A stretch of 11,575 nucleotides of DNA from an uncultured Eubacterium sp. (GTDB taxonomy: Bacteria > Bacillota_A > Clostridia > Lachnospirales > Lachnospiraceae), in the NCBI GenBank assembly GCA_947653505.1, contig CANTHI010000054.1, positions 1 to 11,575 on the forward strand, read 5' to 3'. Positions 1 through 6,292 of the stretch are shown one piece after another (within the stretch, counting starts at the first letter, position 1; each line of letters opens with the position of its first letter). The position numbers and the translations under genes were made by a program. The notes under the pieces are model-generated. The model saw only the letters and a program-made list of their open reading frames with translations, ran no database searches and was not told the origin of the DNA.

Positions 1-19
1 GGGTTGATGAGAGTATAGA

Positions 20-427
20 GTGTACCCGAATAGGGAACTTGGAAAAGGATATGCTTTTGTGGCCCGTCAGCAGCACATAAAGACAGAAAAAGAAGATTAT
101 TTTATTGATCTTGTATTTTACAATTATATTTTGAAGTGCTTCGTTTTGGTAGACCTGAAAACAGATAAAATTACACATCAGGATGTAGGGCAGATGGATA
201 TGTATATCCGTATGTATGATGAATTAAAGAAAGGTGCGGACGATAATCCGACACTGGGTATTGTGCTTTGTACGGAAACGGATGAAGATATAGCGAGGTA
301 TTCAATCCTGCATGGAAATGAGCAGTTATTTGCATCAAAGTATAAGCTGTATCTGCCAACAGAAGAAGAATTGAGAAATGAAATCGAAACACAGAAGACA
401 ATGTTTTATTTGCAGCGAAGAGAATAG
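20..427 (+). pseudogene. C-terminal fragment of a YhcG/DUF1016-family PD-(D/E)XK nuclease protein
   Basis: The 135-residue reading frame matches what I know of the C-terminal nuclease domain of YhcG/DUF1016 proteins. It has an ELGKGYAFVARQ entry (residues 6-17), an FIDLVFY strand with Asp30, and VDLKT with the Asp45-x-Lys47 pair of a PD-(D/E)XK fold, then a QMDMYIRMYDELKK helix and the FASKYKLYLP tail. Full-length family members have a further N-terminal domain of roughly 150-200 residues. Here two in-frame stops (5-7 and 8-10) lie just upstream, so the readable frame begins at the nuclease domain, with GTG at 20 as the first possible start and no clear ribosome-binding site. It is therefore either a decayed remnant or the 3' end of a frameshifted gene whose 5' part lies outside the window. 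The catalytic residues look intact. Family assignment is fairly sure; the pseudogene status is inference. Confidence 0.7.
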
Positions 428-533
428 ACGGTCAGGCAAAAGAATAGTATGTCATAATTCAGAAAGGATCATTAGAAGATGTGAAACGAAGGGCAAAGAT
501 TCTTATTTATAAATAGAAAGAAAATTTTTCATA

Positions 534-562
534 ATGACATTTCCCCCAAACAATGCTATACT
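534..562 (+). promoter_or_regulatory. Sigma-A-type promoter with extended -10
   Basis: A -35 box ATGACA (534-539, five of six to TTGACA) is followed by a 17-base spacer and an extended -10 TGC-TATACT (554-562, TATACT five of six to TATAAT). Spacing and the TG motif are ideal for a housekeeping promoter. Transcription would start near 568-570, giving a leader of about 200 bases before the deacetylase start at 767. Transcription start is inferred. Confidence 0.65.
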
Positions 563-717
563 ATATCCGATACAAAACAGAAACCGGAATTATCTGTAAA
601 TTCCAAAAATAACTAGCAGACTCCAGTACATTCTCCAAAATTTACAGAAAATTTCAAAAATAACCCTTAAAAAAACCACAATATATTGCAAAAAAATCGT
701 GTTCATTGCGAAGCAAA

Positions 718-728
718 TATGATACAAT
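718..728 (+). promoter_or_regulatory. Possible second promoter (extended -10 only)
   Basis: TATGATACAAT contains TG-A-TACAAT (720-728), an extended -10 match, about 40 bases before the deacetylase start. There is no good -35 box at the right distance (TGTTCA at 700-705 is poor). It could be a minor promoter or chance in AT-rich DNA. Confidence 0.3.
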
Positions 729-766
729 GAGTTGGATAATAAGGACCAGGGGGCTGGGAATATTGA

Positions 767-1816
767 ATGAGTGATAAAAATGAAGGGCTGAATGACCGGC
801 TTGCGCGTAAAAAAAGAGTACAGCGTATGAAGACGGGGCTGGTCTGGTTTTTAATTACATGGCTGCTGGCGCAGACTCTGATTTCGATTACCCTGATTGC
901 AAAAGTACATTCGCTTCAGGAACAGATTGATATTGTGACCGAAAATACGATCCGCAGCCAGCAGGTAGATCAGCAGGAAAATCAGACACTCAATACGGGT
1001 GATTCATATGATGCCGTCACAGGGAAAAATAGTAACAGCACAAAAGCTGCGGACATGAAAACAGCCGGGACAGCCGGTAAAGCCGCAGTGAATCAGTTAA
1101 AGCTGTCTGCGAAAAATGCGGACCGTACGTCGGCGGGTTCCGATCCGGCTGAAGATAAGCAGGAGCAGACGCAGGAAGAGAATAAAAAGGTATATCTGAC
1201 GTTTGATGACGGGCCGAGTAAAAATACGAATAAAATTCTGGATATTCTGGATGAATATCATGTAAAGGCAACGTTTTTTCTGACCGGCAGGGAAGATAAA
1301 AAGTCTTTGCAGCTGTACCGTGAGATTATAAAACGGGGGCATACAGTCGGGATGCATTCTTATACGCATAAGTATGATGAAATCTATGATTCGGTGGAGA
1401 ACTTTGAAAAGGATCTGGATAAGATTCAGAACCGGATTCGGGAGGCGGCAGGGATTACGTGCAGTCTGTACCGGTTTCCGGGAGGCAGCAGCAATCAGGT
1501 CAGCAGACTGGATATGAAGGAATTTATCCATGTTTTAAATGAAAAGGAAATCACATATTTTGACTGGAATGTAGAATGCGGGGACGCAACCTCCCATTCA
1601 TATACGGTGAAAGAACTGGTTGACAACGTGATGAAAGACGTTGTAAAGTATCATACGTCAGTTGTGCTGATGCATGATGCGGAAAATAAGCCGGATACGG
1701 TGAAGGCTTTGCCAGTGATTATCCGGCGGCTTAAGAAGATGGATGCGGAGATTTTGCCGATCGATGAAAATACAACGATTGTACAGCATGTTTCGTCGGA
1801 AAGTGTGGAAGACTGA
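767..1816 (+). CDS. Membrane-anchored NodB-type polysaccharide (peptidoglycan) deacetylase
   Basis: The 349-residue protein belongs to carbohydrate esterase family 4, metal-dependent N-deacetylases that act on peptidoglycan or other N-acetylated glycans. It starts with a basic cytoplasmic tail and one membrane segment (about residues 24-45). A polar Gln/Asn/Lys-rich linker follows (about 46-140), then the extracellular NodB domain. The CE4 motifs are in order: TFDDGP (145-150, catalytic Asp147 and metal-ligand Asp148), HSYTH (197-201, two metal-binding His), RFPGGS (236-241), DWNVECGDA (266-274) and LMHD (301-304, catalytic His303). All key residues are present, so it is probably active. ATG at 767 is preceded by AGGGGG (748-753); the basic-plus-hydrophobic N-terminus supports this start. 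It lies 27 bases upstream of the bactofilin gene, which fits joint action on the cell wall. Peptidoglycan GlcNAc or MurNAc is the likely substrate, but the exact sugar cannot be read from sequence. Confidence 0.9.
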   Translation: MSDKNEGLNDRLARKKRVQRMKTGLVWFLITWLLAQTLISITLIAKVHSLQEQIDIVTENTIRSQQVDQQENQTLNTGDSYDAVTGKNSNSTKAADMKTAGTAGKAAVNQLKLSAKNADRTSAGSDPAEDKQEQTQEENKKVYLTFDDGPSKNTNKILDILDEYHVKATFFLTGREDKKSLQLYREIIKRGHTVGMHSYTHKYDEIYDSVENFEKDLDKIQNRIREAAGITCSLYRFPGGSSNQVSRLDMKEFIHVLNEKEITYFDWNVECGDATSHSYTVKELVDNVMKDVVKYHTSVVLMHDAENKPDTVKALPVIIRRLKKMDAEILPIDENTTIVQHVSSESVED

Positions 1817-1843
1817 CTACATACGGATAAATGGAGGTAAGAA

Positions 1844-3112
1844 ATGAGTTTTTTTAAGGATTTCAAGGAAGATCTGTCTCTGGCGGTAAATGAACTATTG
1901 CCGGGAGAGGATTTTGAGATGGAAGAAGAGCTGGAGGATTCGCCGGAAATGATGGTCAATACTCTGGAGGGGGATCTGGACATTGAGTCCGAGCTGTCCA
2001 AGCTGGATGGTCTGCTGGAGCATGTGGATCAGGATAAAAATCCGAAAGAGCCGGTAAAGCATGTACAGATTGAACCGGAAGAACCGGTACTGGAAAAGCC
2101 TGCAAAAGTAAAACCAGAGGCATCCCCGGTACAAAAGCAGCCGGCAGCGGCAAAAGCGCCGGCATCCCCGGTACAGAAGCAGCCGGCAGCAAAGGCTCCT
2201 GTTTTATCTAAACCGCAGACGGTATCCGGGCCGCAGGCTGTATCAAAAGAACAGCCGCAGGCAGAGCCGAAAAAGGAGTCAAAGTCTGAGCCGTTGAAGG
2301 CTGTAGAAAAAGAGCAGTCCATCCGCAAAGCGGTCAGCAGCTTTGATACTATTTTAGAACCGGAAAAACCGGAGAAAAAAGAAGAAGATGCGGATGACCT
2401 GCCGTTTGATTTTGATGCGCTTTTAAAAGAAGCAGAAGAAAAACCGCAGCGGGTGCAGCCAAAACCGCAGCCGCAACAGCCGAAAAGGCAGATGGCGCCG
2501 GCGCCGCAGCCTGCACAAAGCAATCAGCGAAATTTTGATAATAAGAAACCAAGTACAACAATTAAGGAGGAAATACCAATGAATGAAGAATTGACAAAGG
2601 AGATGGCAGCAGCATCCCTGGAGGATGAGTTATCTACAGACTCACTGGAGGTTACTGACGAGGTATCTATTATTACGACAGGAACTACAATTAAAGGGAA
2701 TCTGTCTACAACAGGATCTTTCAGTATCAGCGGCCGTGTGGAAGGAAATGTACAGTGTAACGGCAAGCTGGAAGTTACCGGTACGATCAAAGGAAACAGC
2801 TCCTCTTCAGAAGTCTTTTCGGATGCAGCCAAAATTGAAGGCGAGATTATGAGCACAGGTACAGTAAAAATCGGACTTGGCTCTGTTGTAGTAGGAAATA
2901 TTGCAGCTACATCCGCAGTGATTGCAGGTGCAGTCAAAGGTGATATTGATGTGCAGGGGCCAGTTGTTGTGGATACTTCTGCGGTTATCGTTGGCAATAT
3001 CAAATCCAGATCCGTACAGATCAACAACGGCGCTGTGATTGAAGGCTTCTGTTCCCAGTGCTATGCAGATATTGACGTGGAGAGCCTGTTTGGGGATAAG
3101 AAAGGCAAATAA
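1844..3112 (+). CDS. Bactofilin-domain protein with long acidic/Pro-rich N-terminal region
   Basis: The 422-residue product has two unlike halves. Residues 1-245 are low complexity: an acidic start (MSFFKDFKEDLSLAVNELLP), a Pro/Lys/Gln/Ala-rich stretch with a tandem 13-14-residue repeat (ASPVQKQPAA(A)KAP, about residues 93-119), and an acidic DLPFDFDALLKEAEE segment. From about residue 274 to 405 it is a bactofilin domain, shown by ISIITTGTTIKGNL-type opening and repeating G-x-(V/I)-x-G-(N/D)-(I/V) turns of a right-handed beta-helix. Bactofilins polymerise into cytoskeletal filaments that commonly organise peptidoglycan enzymes, which fits the deacetylase upstream. There is no membrane segment, so a cytoplasmic scaffold is likely. 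ATG at 1844 follows GGAGGT (1833-1838) at good spacing. The gene ends 3 bases before pyrH. An internal start at 2579 could yield a 177-residue bactofilin alone. The domain call is firm; the role is inferred. Confidence 0.88.
   Translation: MSFFKDFKEDLSLAVNELLPGEDFEMEEELEDSPEMMVNTLEGDLDIESELSKLDGLLEHVDQDKNPKEPVKHVQIEPEEPVLEKPAKVKPEASPVQKQPAAAKAPASPVQKQPAAKAPVLSKPQTVSGPQAVSKEQPQAEPKKESKSEPLKAVEKEQSIRKAVSSFDTILEPEKPEKKEEDADDLPFDFDALLKEAEEKPQRVQPKPQPQQPKRQMAPAPQPAQSNQRNFDNKKPSTTIKEEIPMNEELTKEMAAASLEDELSTDSLEVTDEVSIITTGTTIKGNLSTTGSFSISGRVEGNVQCNGKLEVTGTIKGNSSSSEVFSDAAKIEGEIMSTGTVKIGLGSVVVGNIAATSAVIAGAVKGDIDVQGPVVVDTSAVIVGNIKSRSVQINNGAVIEGFCSQCYADIDVESLFGDKKGK
2120..2200 (+). repeat. In-gene tandem repeat encoding ASPVQKQPAA(A)KAP twice
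   Basis: Two adjacent in-frame units, 42 and 39 bases (2120-2161 and 2162-2200), differ by one Ala codon and a few silent changes. They sit in the flexible linker half of the bactofilin gene and indicate linker growth by tandem duplication. Confidence 0.8.
2564..2581 (+). promoter_or_regulatory. Internal in-frame ribosome-binding site and ATG within the bactofilin gene
   Basis: AAGGAGG (2564-2570), an 8-base spacer and ATG (2579-2581) form the best Shine-Dalgarno/start pair on this side of the window, although it lies inside an open gene. The ATG is codon 246 and in frame. The product would be 177 residues, MNEELTKEMAAASLEDE onward, the size of a typical stand-alone bactofilin. The site sits exactly where the low-complexity half ends. 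Use in vivo is inference. Confidence 0.6.
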
Positions 3113-3115
3113 AAT

Positions 3116-3814
3116 ATGATGAGAAGAGTTCTGTTGAAATTAAGCGGGGAAGCGCTGGCTGGAGATAAAAAAGCTGGTTTTGACGATGCGACTGTATGTG
3201 GAGTGGCAAAGCAGGTAAAAAAACTGGTGGATGACGGCGTACAGGTCGGGATTGTAATTGGTGGCGGCAATTTCTGGCGCGGCCGGACCAGCGAGATGAT
3301 CGACCGTACGAAGGCTGACCAGATCGGGATGCTGGCTACTGTCATGAACTGCATTTATGTCTCCGAGATTTTCCGCTCGGAAGGCATGAAGACAAATGTG
3401 CTGACCCCGTTTGAATGCGGTTCTTTTACAAAGCTGTTTTCAAAAGACCGTGCAAATAAATATTTTGCCCACAATATTGTTGTGTTTTTTGCCGGAGGGA
3501 CAGGACATCCGTATTTTTCCACAGATACTGCCGCGGTTTTGCGTGCGGTGGAGATCGAAGCAGACGGAATGCTTCTGGCAAAGGCAGTGGATGGCGTCTA
3601 TGACTCGGATCCGAAGCTGAATCCGCAGGCAGTCCGTTACGATACGCTTCCGATTGAAGAGGTTATTGAAAAGAAACTGGCAGTGGTGGATCTGACGGCC
3701 TCGATTCTTTGCATGGAGCATAAAATGCCGATGTATGTATTCAGTCTGAATGAGCCGGACAGTATTGTAAAGGCATTGAGTGGCAGTTTCAATGGAACGG
3801 TAATTACCGTATAG
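3116..3814 (+). CDS. pyrH: UMP kinase
   Basis: This cytoplasmic enzyme phosphorylates UMP to UDP with ATP, the essential committed kinase of pyrimidine nucleotide synthesis. It belongs to the amino-acid kinase fold of bacterial PyrH. The 232 residues match the usual family length. Visible motifs are KLSGEA (8-13), the glycine-rich IGGGNFWRG (48-56), DQIGM (68-72), GTGHPYFSTDTAA (128-140, UMP/ATP site) and KAVDGVYDSDP (156-166). ATG at 3116 and ATG at 3119 are adjacent; homologues usually start at a single Met before RVLLKLSGEA, so 3119 is equally possible. The ribosome-binding site (AAGG at 3102-3105) lies inside the end of the bactofilin gene, only 3 bases separate the genes, and translation is probably coupled. 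PyrH is usually preceded by rpsB-tsf in Firmicutes, which is not the case here. Confidence 0.97.
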   Translation: MMRRVLLKLSGEALAGDKKAGFDDATVCGVAKQVKKLVDDGVQVGIVIGGGNFWRGRTSEMIDRTKADQIGMLATVMNCIYVSEIFRSEGMKTNVLTPFECGSFTKLFSKDRANKYFAHNIVVFFAGGTGHPYFSTDTAAVLRAVEIEADGMLLAKAVDGVYDSDPKLNPQAVRYDTLPIEEVIEKKLAVVDLTASILCMEHKMPMYVFSLNEPDSIVKALSGSFNGTVITV

Positions 3815-3830
3815 CGGTCAGGAGGTTTTT

Positions 3831-4385
3831 ATGGACGATAGGTTAGTTCAGTATGATGATAAAATGCAGAAAACAATGCGGAACCTGCAGGAAGAGTTTG
3901 GCAGTATCCGTGCCGGAAGGGCAAATCCGCACGTGCTGGATAAACTGCGTGTAGACTATTATGGCACGCCGACGCCGATCCAGCAGGTTGCCAATGTCAA
4001 TGTACCAGAGCCGAGAATGATTCAGATTCAGCCGTGGGAGCCTTCTATGGTAAAGGTCATTGAAAAAACGATCCTTACCTCCGATCTGGGTATTAATCCG
4101 ACGAATGATGGCAAATCTATCCGTCTCGTATTTCCGGAGCTGACTGAGGAAAGACGTAAAGATCTGGCAAAGGATGTCCGGAAAAAAGGAGAAGCAGCAA
4201 AGGTTGCAGTCCGCAATATCCGGCGTGATGCCAACGATACGTTTAAAAAGCTTGGAAAGAAGGAAGATATTTCCGAAGACGAGATCAGGGAGCTGGAAGG
4301 AAAGATCCAGAAAATGACGGATAAATTTATTGCTGATATTGATAAGGCGGTTGAGGAAAAGACGAAGGAAATTATGACTGTTTAG
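3831..4385 (+). CDS. frr: Ribosome recycling factor
   Basis: RRF splits post-termination ribosomes together with EF-G, freeing subunits and mRNA. The 184 residues match the family length of about 185. The family hallmarks are clear: an N-terminal helix, SIRAGRANP (residues 25-33), the beta domain with LRVDYYGTPTPIQQVANVNVPEPRM, and the C-terminal helices with LTEERRKDLAK and VAVRNIRRDAND. ATG at 3831 is preceded by AGGAGG (3820-3825) with a 5-base spacer, and lies 16 bases after pyrH. The pyrH-frr pair is nearly universal in bacteria. Nothing looks altered. Confidence 0.98.
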   Translation: MDDRLVQYDDKMQKTMRNLQEEFGSIRAGRANPHVLDKLRVDYYGTPTPIQQVANVNVPEPRMIQIQPWEPSMVKVIEKTILTSDLGINPTNDGKSIRLVFPELTEERRKDLAKDVRKKGEAAKVAVRNIRRDANDTFKKLGKKEDISEDEIRELEGKIQKMTDKFIADIDKAVEEKTKEIMTV

Positions 4386-4393
4386 CGATCATT

Positions 4394-4429
4394 GGGGAAC
4401 ATAGCCGCGGCTTGTTCCCTTCTTTTATT
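4394..4429 (+). terminator. Terminator-like hairpin between frr and uppS
   Basis: GGGAACA (4395-4401) pairs with TGTTCCC (4413-4419). Inside, AGCCGCGGCT (4403-4412) extends the stem across one bulged T. The hairpin is followed by TTCTTTTATT (4420-4429). This looks like an intrinsic terminator or attenuator 9 bases after the frr stop and just before the uppS ribosome-binding site. Partial read-through is likely, since no strong promoter is evident for uppS. Confidence 0.65.
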
Positions 4430-4441
4430 GGAGGAAAGAGG

Positions 4442-5146
4442 ATGAACATACCGCAGCATGTGGCGATTATTTTAGATGGAAACGGCAGATGGGCAAAGAG
4501 CAAAGGCATGCCCCGCAACTATGGACATAAAATGGGTGCCAAAAATGTAGAGAAAATCTGTGATGTTGCAGGTCATATGGGGATCCGCTATCTGACGGTT
4601 TATGCGTTTTCCACAGAAAACTGGAGCCGTCCGCAGGCGGAAGTAGACGAGCTGATGCGCCTGCTTGGCAGCTACATGAAGACCTGTCTGAAAACTGCTA
4701 AAAAAAATAATATGCGGGTGCGGGTGCTGGGTGATATTTGCCGCCTGTCCCCGCAGCTGCAAAAGCAGATTCAGGAGCTGGAGGAGGTATCCAGCCAGTA
4801 TGACGGTTTTCATTTTCAGATCGCGTTAAACTATGGCAGCAGGGATGAGATGCTGCGCGCGATGCGCAAAATGTACGCGGATATAGAAGCGGGAAAGCTG
4901 TCCGGAGAAGGGATTACGGAAGAGGTATTTTCCGGATATCTGGATACGGCAGATATTCCGGATCCGGATCTTTTAATCCGTACCAGCGGGGAGCTGCGCC
5001 TGTCGAACTATCTGCTCTGGCAGCTGGCCTATAGTGAGTTTTATTTTACCGATGTGCCGTGGCCGGATTTTGATGAAGAGGAATTAAAAAAGGCAGTTGC
5101 TGCGTATAATAACAGAGAGCGCAGATATGGGGGACTCATGGAATAA
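4442..5146 (+). CDS. uppS: Isoprenyl transferase (undecaprenyl diphosphate synthase)
   Basis: This cis-prenyltransferase adds isopentenyl diphosphate units to farnesyl diphosphate to make undecaprenyl diphosphate, precursor of the lipid carrier for peptidoglycan. The 234 residues include HVAIILDGNGRWA (6-18, with the catalytic Mg-binding Asp12), the NYGHK turn (26-30), FSTENWSRP (56-64), the substrate-binding RTSGELRLSN (180-189), and LAYSEFYFTDVPWPDF (195-210). The start at ATG 4442 is set by GGAGG (4430-4434) seven bases upstream; this gives the family-typical N-terminus. An upstream TTG at 4412 in the same frame falls inside the terminator hairpin and is rejected. The final bases ATGGAATAA recur in each unit of the repeat array downstream. 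It works with dxr and ispG, which feed the isoprenoid pathway. Confidence 0.96.
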   Translation: MNIPQHVAIILDGNGRWAKSKGMPRNYGHKMGAKNVEKICDVAGHMGIRYLTVYAFSTENWSRPQAEVDELMRLLGSYMKTCLKTAKKNNMRVRVLGDICRLSPQLQKQIQELEEVSSQYDGFHFQIALNYGSRDEMLRAMRKMYADIEAGKLSGEGITEEVFSGYLDTADIPDPDLLIRTSGELRLSNYLLWQLAYSEFYFTDVPWPDFDEEELKKAVAAYNNRERRYGGLME

Positions 5147-5158
5147 CAGATGCAGGTA

Positions 5159-5360
5159 CCCTGATGGAATAAAGGGTATGTAATCCTGATGAAGCAGCAG
5201 AGATCAGGATACAGAGCCCCTGATGAAATAACGGGTATGTAATCCTGATGAAGCAGCAGAGATCAGGATACAGGTACCCTGATGGAATAACGGGTATGTG
5301 AATCCTGATGAAGCAGCGGAGTTCAGAATACAGGGTACCCTGATCGTGTAACAGGTATGG
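5159..5360. repeat. Tandem array of ~59-bp units with internal dyads, between uppS and cdsA
   Basis: Three near-identical units lie head to tail: 5159-5217 (59 bp), 5218-5276 (59 bp) and 5277-5337 (61 bp). A degenerate fourth starts at 5338 and fades into the cdsA ribosome-binding site. Each unit opens CCCTGATGGAATAACGGG and contains a perfect dyad in the first two units, ATCCTGAT with ATCAGGAT across a 12-base loop (5183-5190/5203-5210 and 5242-5249/5262-5269); it is imperfect in unit 3. A second small dyad TACCC/GGGTA brackets each opening (e.g. 5157-5161/5174-5178). Unit lengths are not multiples of three and every frame has stops, so it is non-coding. The end of uppS (CTCATGGAATAAC, 5135-5147) resembles the unit opening. 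Confidence 0.85.
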
Positions 5361-5382
5361 GGTGCTATAAGGAGAAGTGGAT

Positions 5383-6183
5383 ATGTTTAAGACGAGACTG
5401 ATCAGCGGAATTGTGCTGGTAGCTGCGGCGCTGGTTCTGATTATTACGGGCGGAGAGGTTTTGCTTGCCGCATCCTGCGTAATTTCTTTAATCGGAATGT
5501 ATGAGCTGTACCGGGTATACCAGATTGCGCGTACGGCTGCGGCGTTTGCCGGATATGTGGCTGCGGTTTTATTTTATCTGGATTTATATGTGGGATGGAT
5601 ACCGGAACGCATGATGTTTGTCATCGGATTTCTGATTGTCCTTCTGGCTGTGTATGTGCTGTCATATCCAAAGTATCACGCGTCGCAGATAACGGCAGTA
5701 TTTTTCGGTGTGTTTTACGTAGCGGTTATGCTTTCCTGCATTTTTCAGACGAGGATGATGGAAAAGGGAGCTTATCTGGTATGGCTGATCTTTCTGTGCT
5801 CCTGGGGATGTGATACATGTGCGTACTGTGTCGGGGTAAAGTTTGGAAAGCATAAGATGTCGCCGGTGCTGTCGCCGAAAAAATCCATCGAAGGTGCCGC
5901 AGGCGGTCTGGCTGGAACCTTTTTGCTGACGGCATTGTATGCGTATGTGTTCCGGACACAGATGGGGATCAGTACGGCACAGATTCTGATACTGGCGGCG
6001 ATCAGTACCGTGGGCGGACTCATTTCCATGATCGGGGATCTGGCGGCATCCGCGATTAAGAGAAATTATGAGATCAAAGACTATGGAACGCTGATTCCGG
6101 GGCATGGTGGTATTCTTGACCGGTTTGACAGTGTGATTTTTACCGCGCCGGTTATTTTTTATCTGGCGGAGTATCTGCTGTAA
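5383..6183 (+). CDS. cdsA: Phosphatidate cytidylyltransferase (CDP-diglyceride synthase)
   Basis: This integral membrane enzyme makes CDP-diacylglycerol from phosphatidate and CTP, the branch-point precursor of phosphatidylglycerol and related lipids. The 266 residues are hydrophobic through most of their length, with about seven or eight likely membrane segments. The C-terminal CdsA signature is clear: SPKKSIEGAAGG (164-175), then GDLAASAIKR (218-227) through DYGTLIPGHGGILDRFDS (233-250), holding the conserved metal-binding Asp and Gly-His-Gly-Gly. ATG at 5383 is chosen because AAGGAGA (5369-5375) stands 7 bases upstream; a GTG two codons earlier (5377) is too close to that site. The 236-base gap after uppS is filled by a tandem array, unusual for this operon. 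Confidence 0.95.
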   Translation: MFKTRLISGIVLVAAALVLIITGGEVLLAASCVISLIGMYELYRVYQIARTAAAFAGYVAAVLFYLDLYVGWIPERMMFVIGFLIVLLAVYVLSYPKYHASQITAVFFGVFYVAVMLSCIFQTRMMEKGAYLVWLIFLCSWGCDTCAYCVGVKFGKHKMSPVLSPKKSIEGAAGGLAGTFLLTALYAYVFRTQMGISTAQILILAAISTVGGLISMIGDLAASAIKRNYEIKDYGTLIPGHGGILDRFDSVIFTAPVIFYLAEYLL

Positions 6184-6207
6184 GAGAAAAAGCTGAATAA
6201 AGATCAA

Positions 6208-6279
6208 AGCTGCATACGGATCGGTGGCTGTCATGAGTGAAACAGCTGCATACGGATTTATAGTTTTTATGGGTGAAAG
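6208..6279 (+). repeat. 36-bp tandem duplication upstream of dxr
   Basis: Two adjacent 36-base units (6208-6243 and 6244-6279) both start with the identical 14-mer AGCTGCATACGGAT and both end with a related ATGRGTGAAAS. The middle has diverged. The second unit runs into the dxr ribosome-binding site (AAAGAGG, 6276-6282). The region between cdsA and dxr (6184-6292) has no other clear content. Confidence 0.75.
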
Positions 6280-6292
6280 AGGTTTGGAAAAT

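Larger units (their letters stand above)
428..766. other. AT-rich intergenic region with promoters and leader for the deacetylase gene
   Basis: This 339-base stretch holds no convincing gene on either strand. It is strongly A/T-rich compared with its right-hand neighbours. It contains one strong promoter-like site (534-562), a second weaker one (718-728), and a small inverted repeat GGAATT/AATTCC at 586-591 and 599-604. Two similar A-rich blocks occur near 598-613 and 650-665 (consensus TTYCAAAAATAAC). I do not recognise a riboswitch in it. Confidence 0.6.

Noticed and set aside
2524..3027. A 167-codon - strand open frame under the bactofilin domain
   Set aside because: It is the antisense shadow of beta-helix repeats and has low-complexity Ser/Thr/Val content.
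4412..4441. Upstream TTG start for uppS
   Set aside because: It lies in the terminator hairpin; ATG at 4442 has an ideal ribosome-binding site and the family N-terminus.
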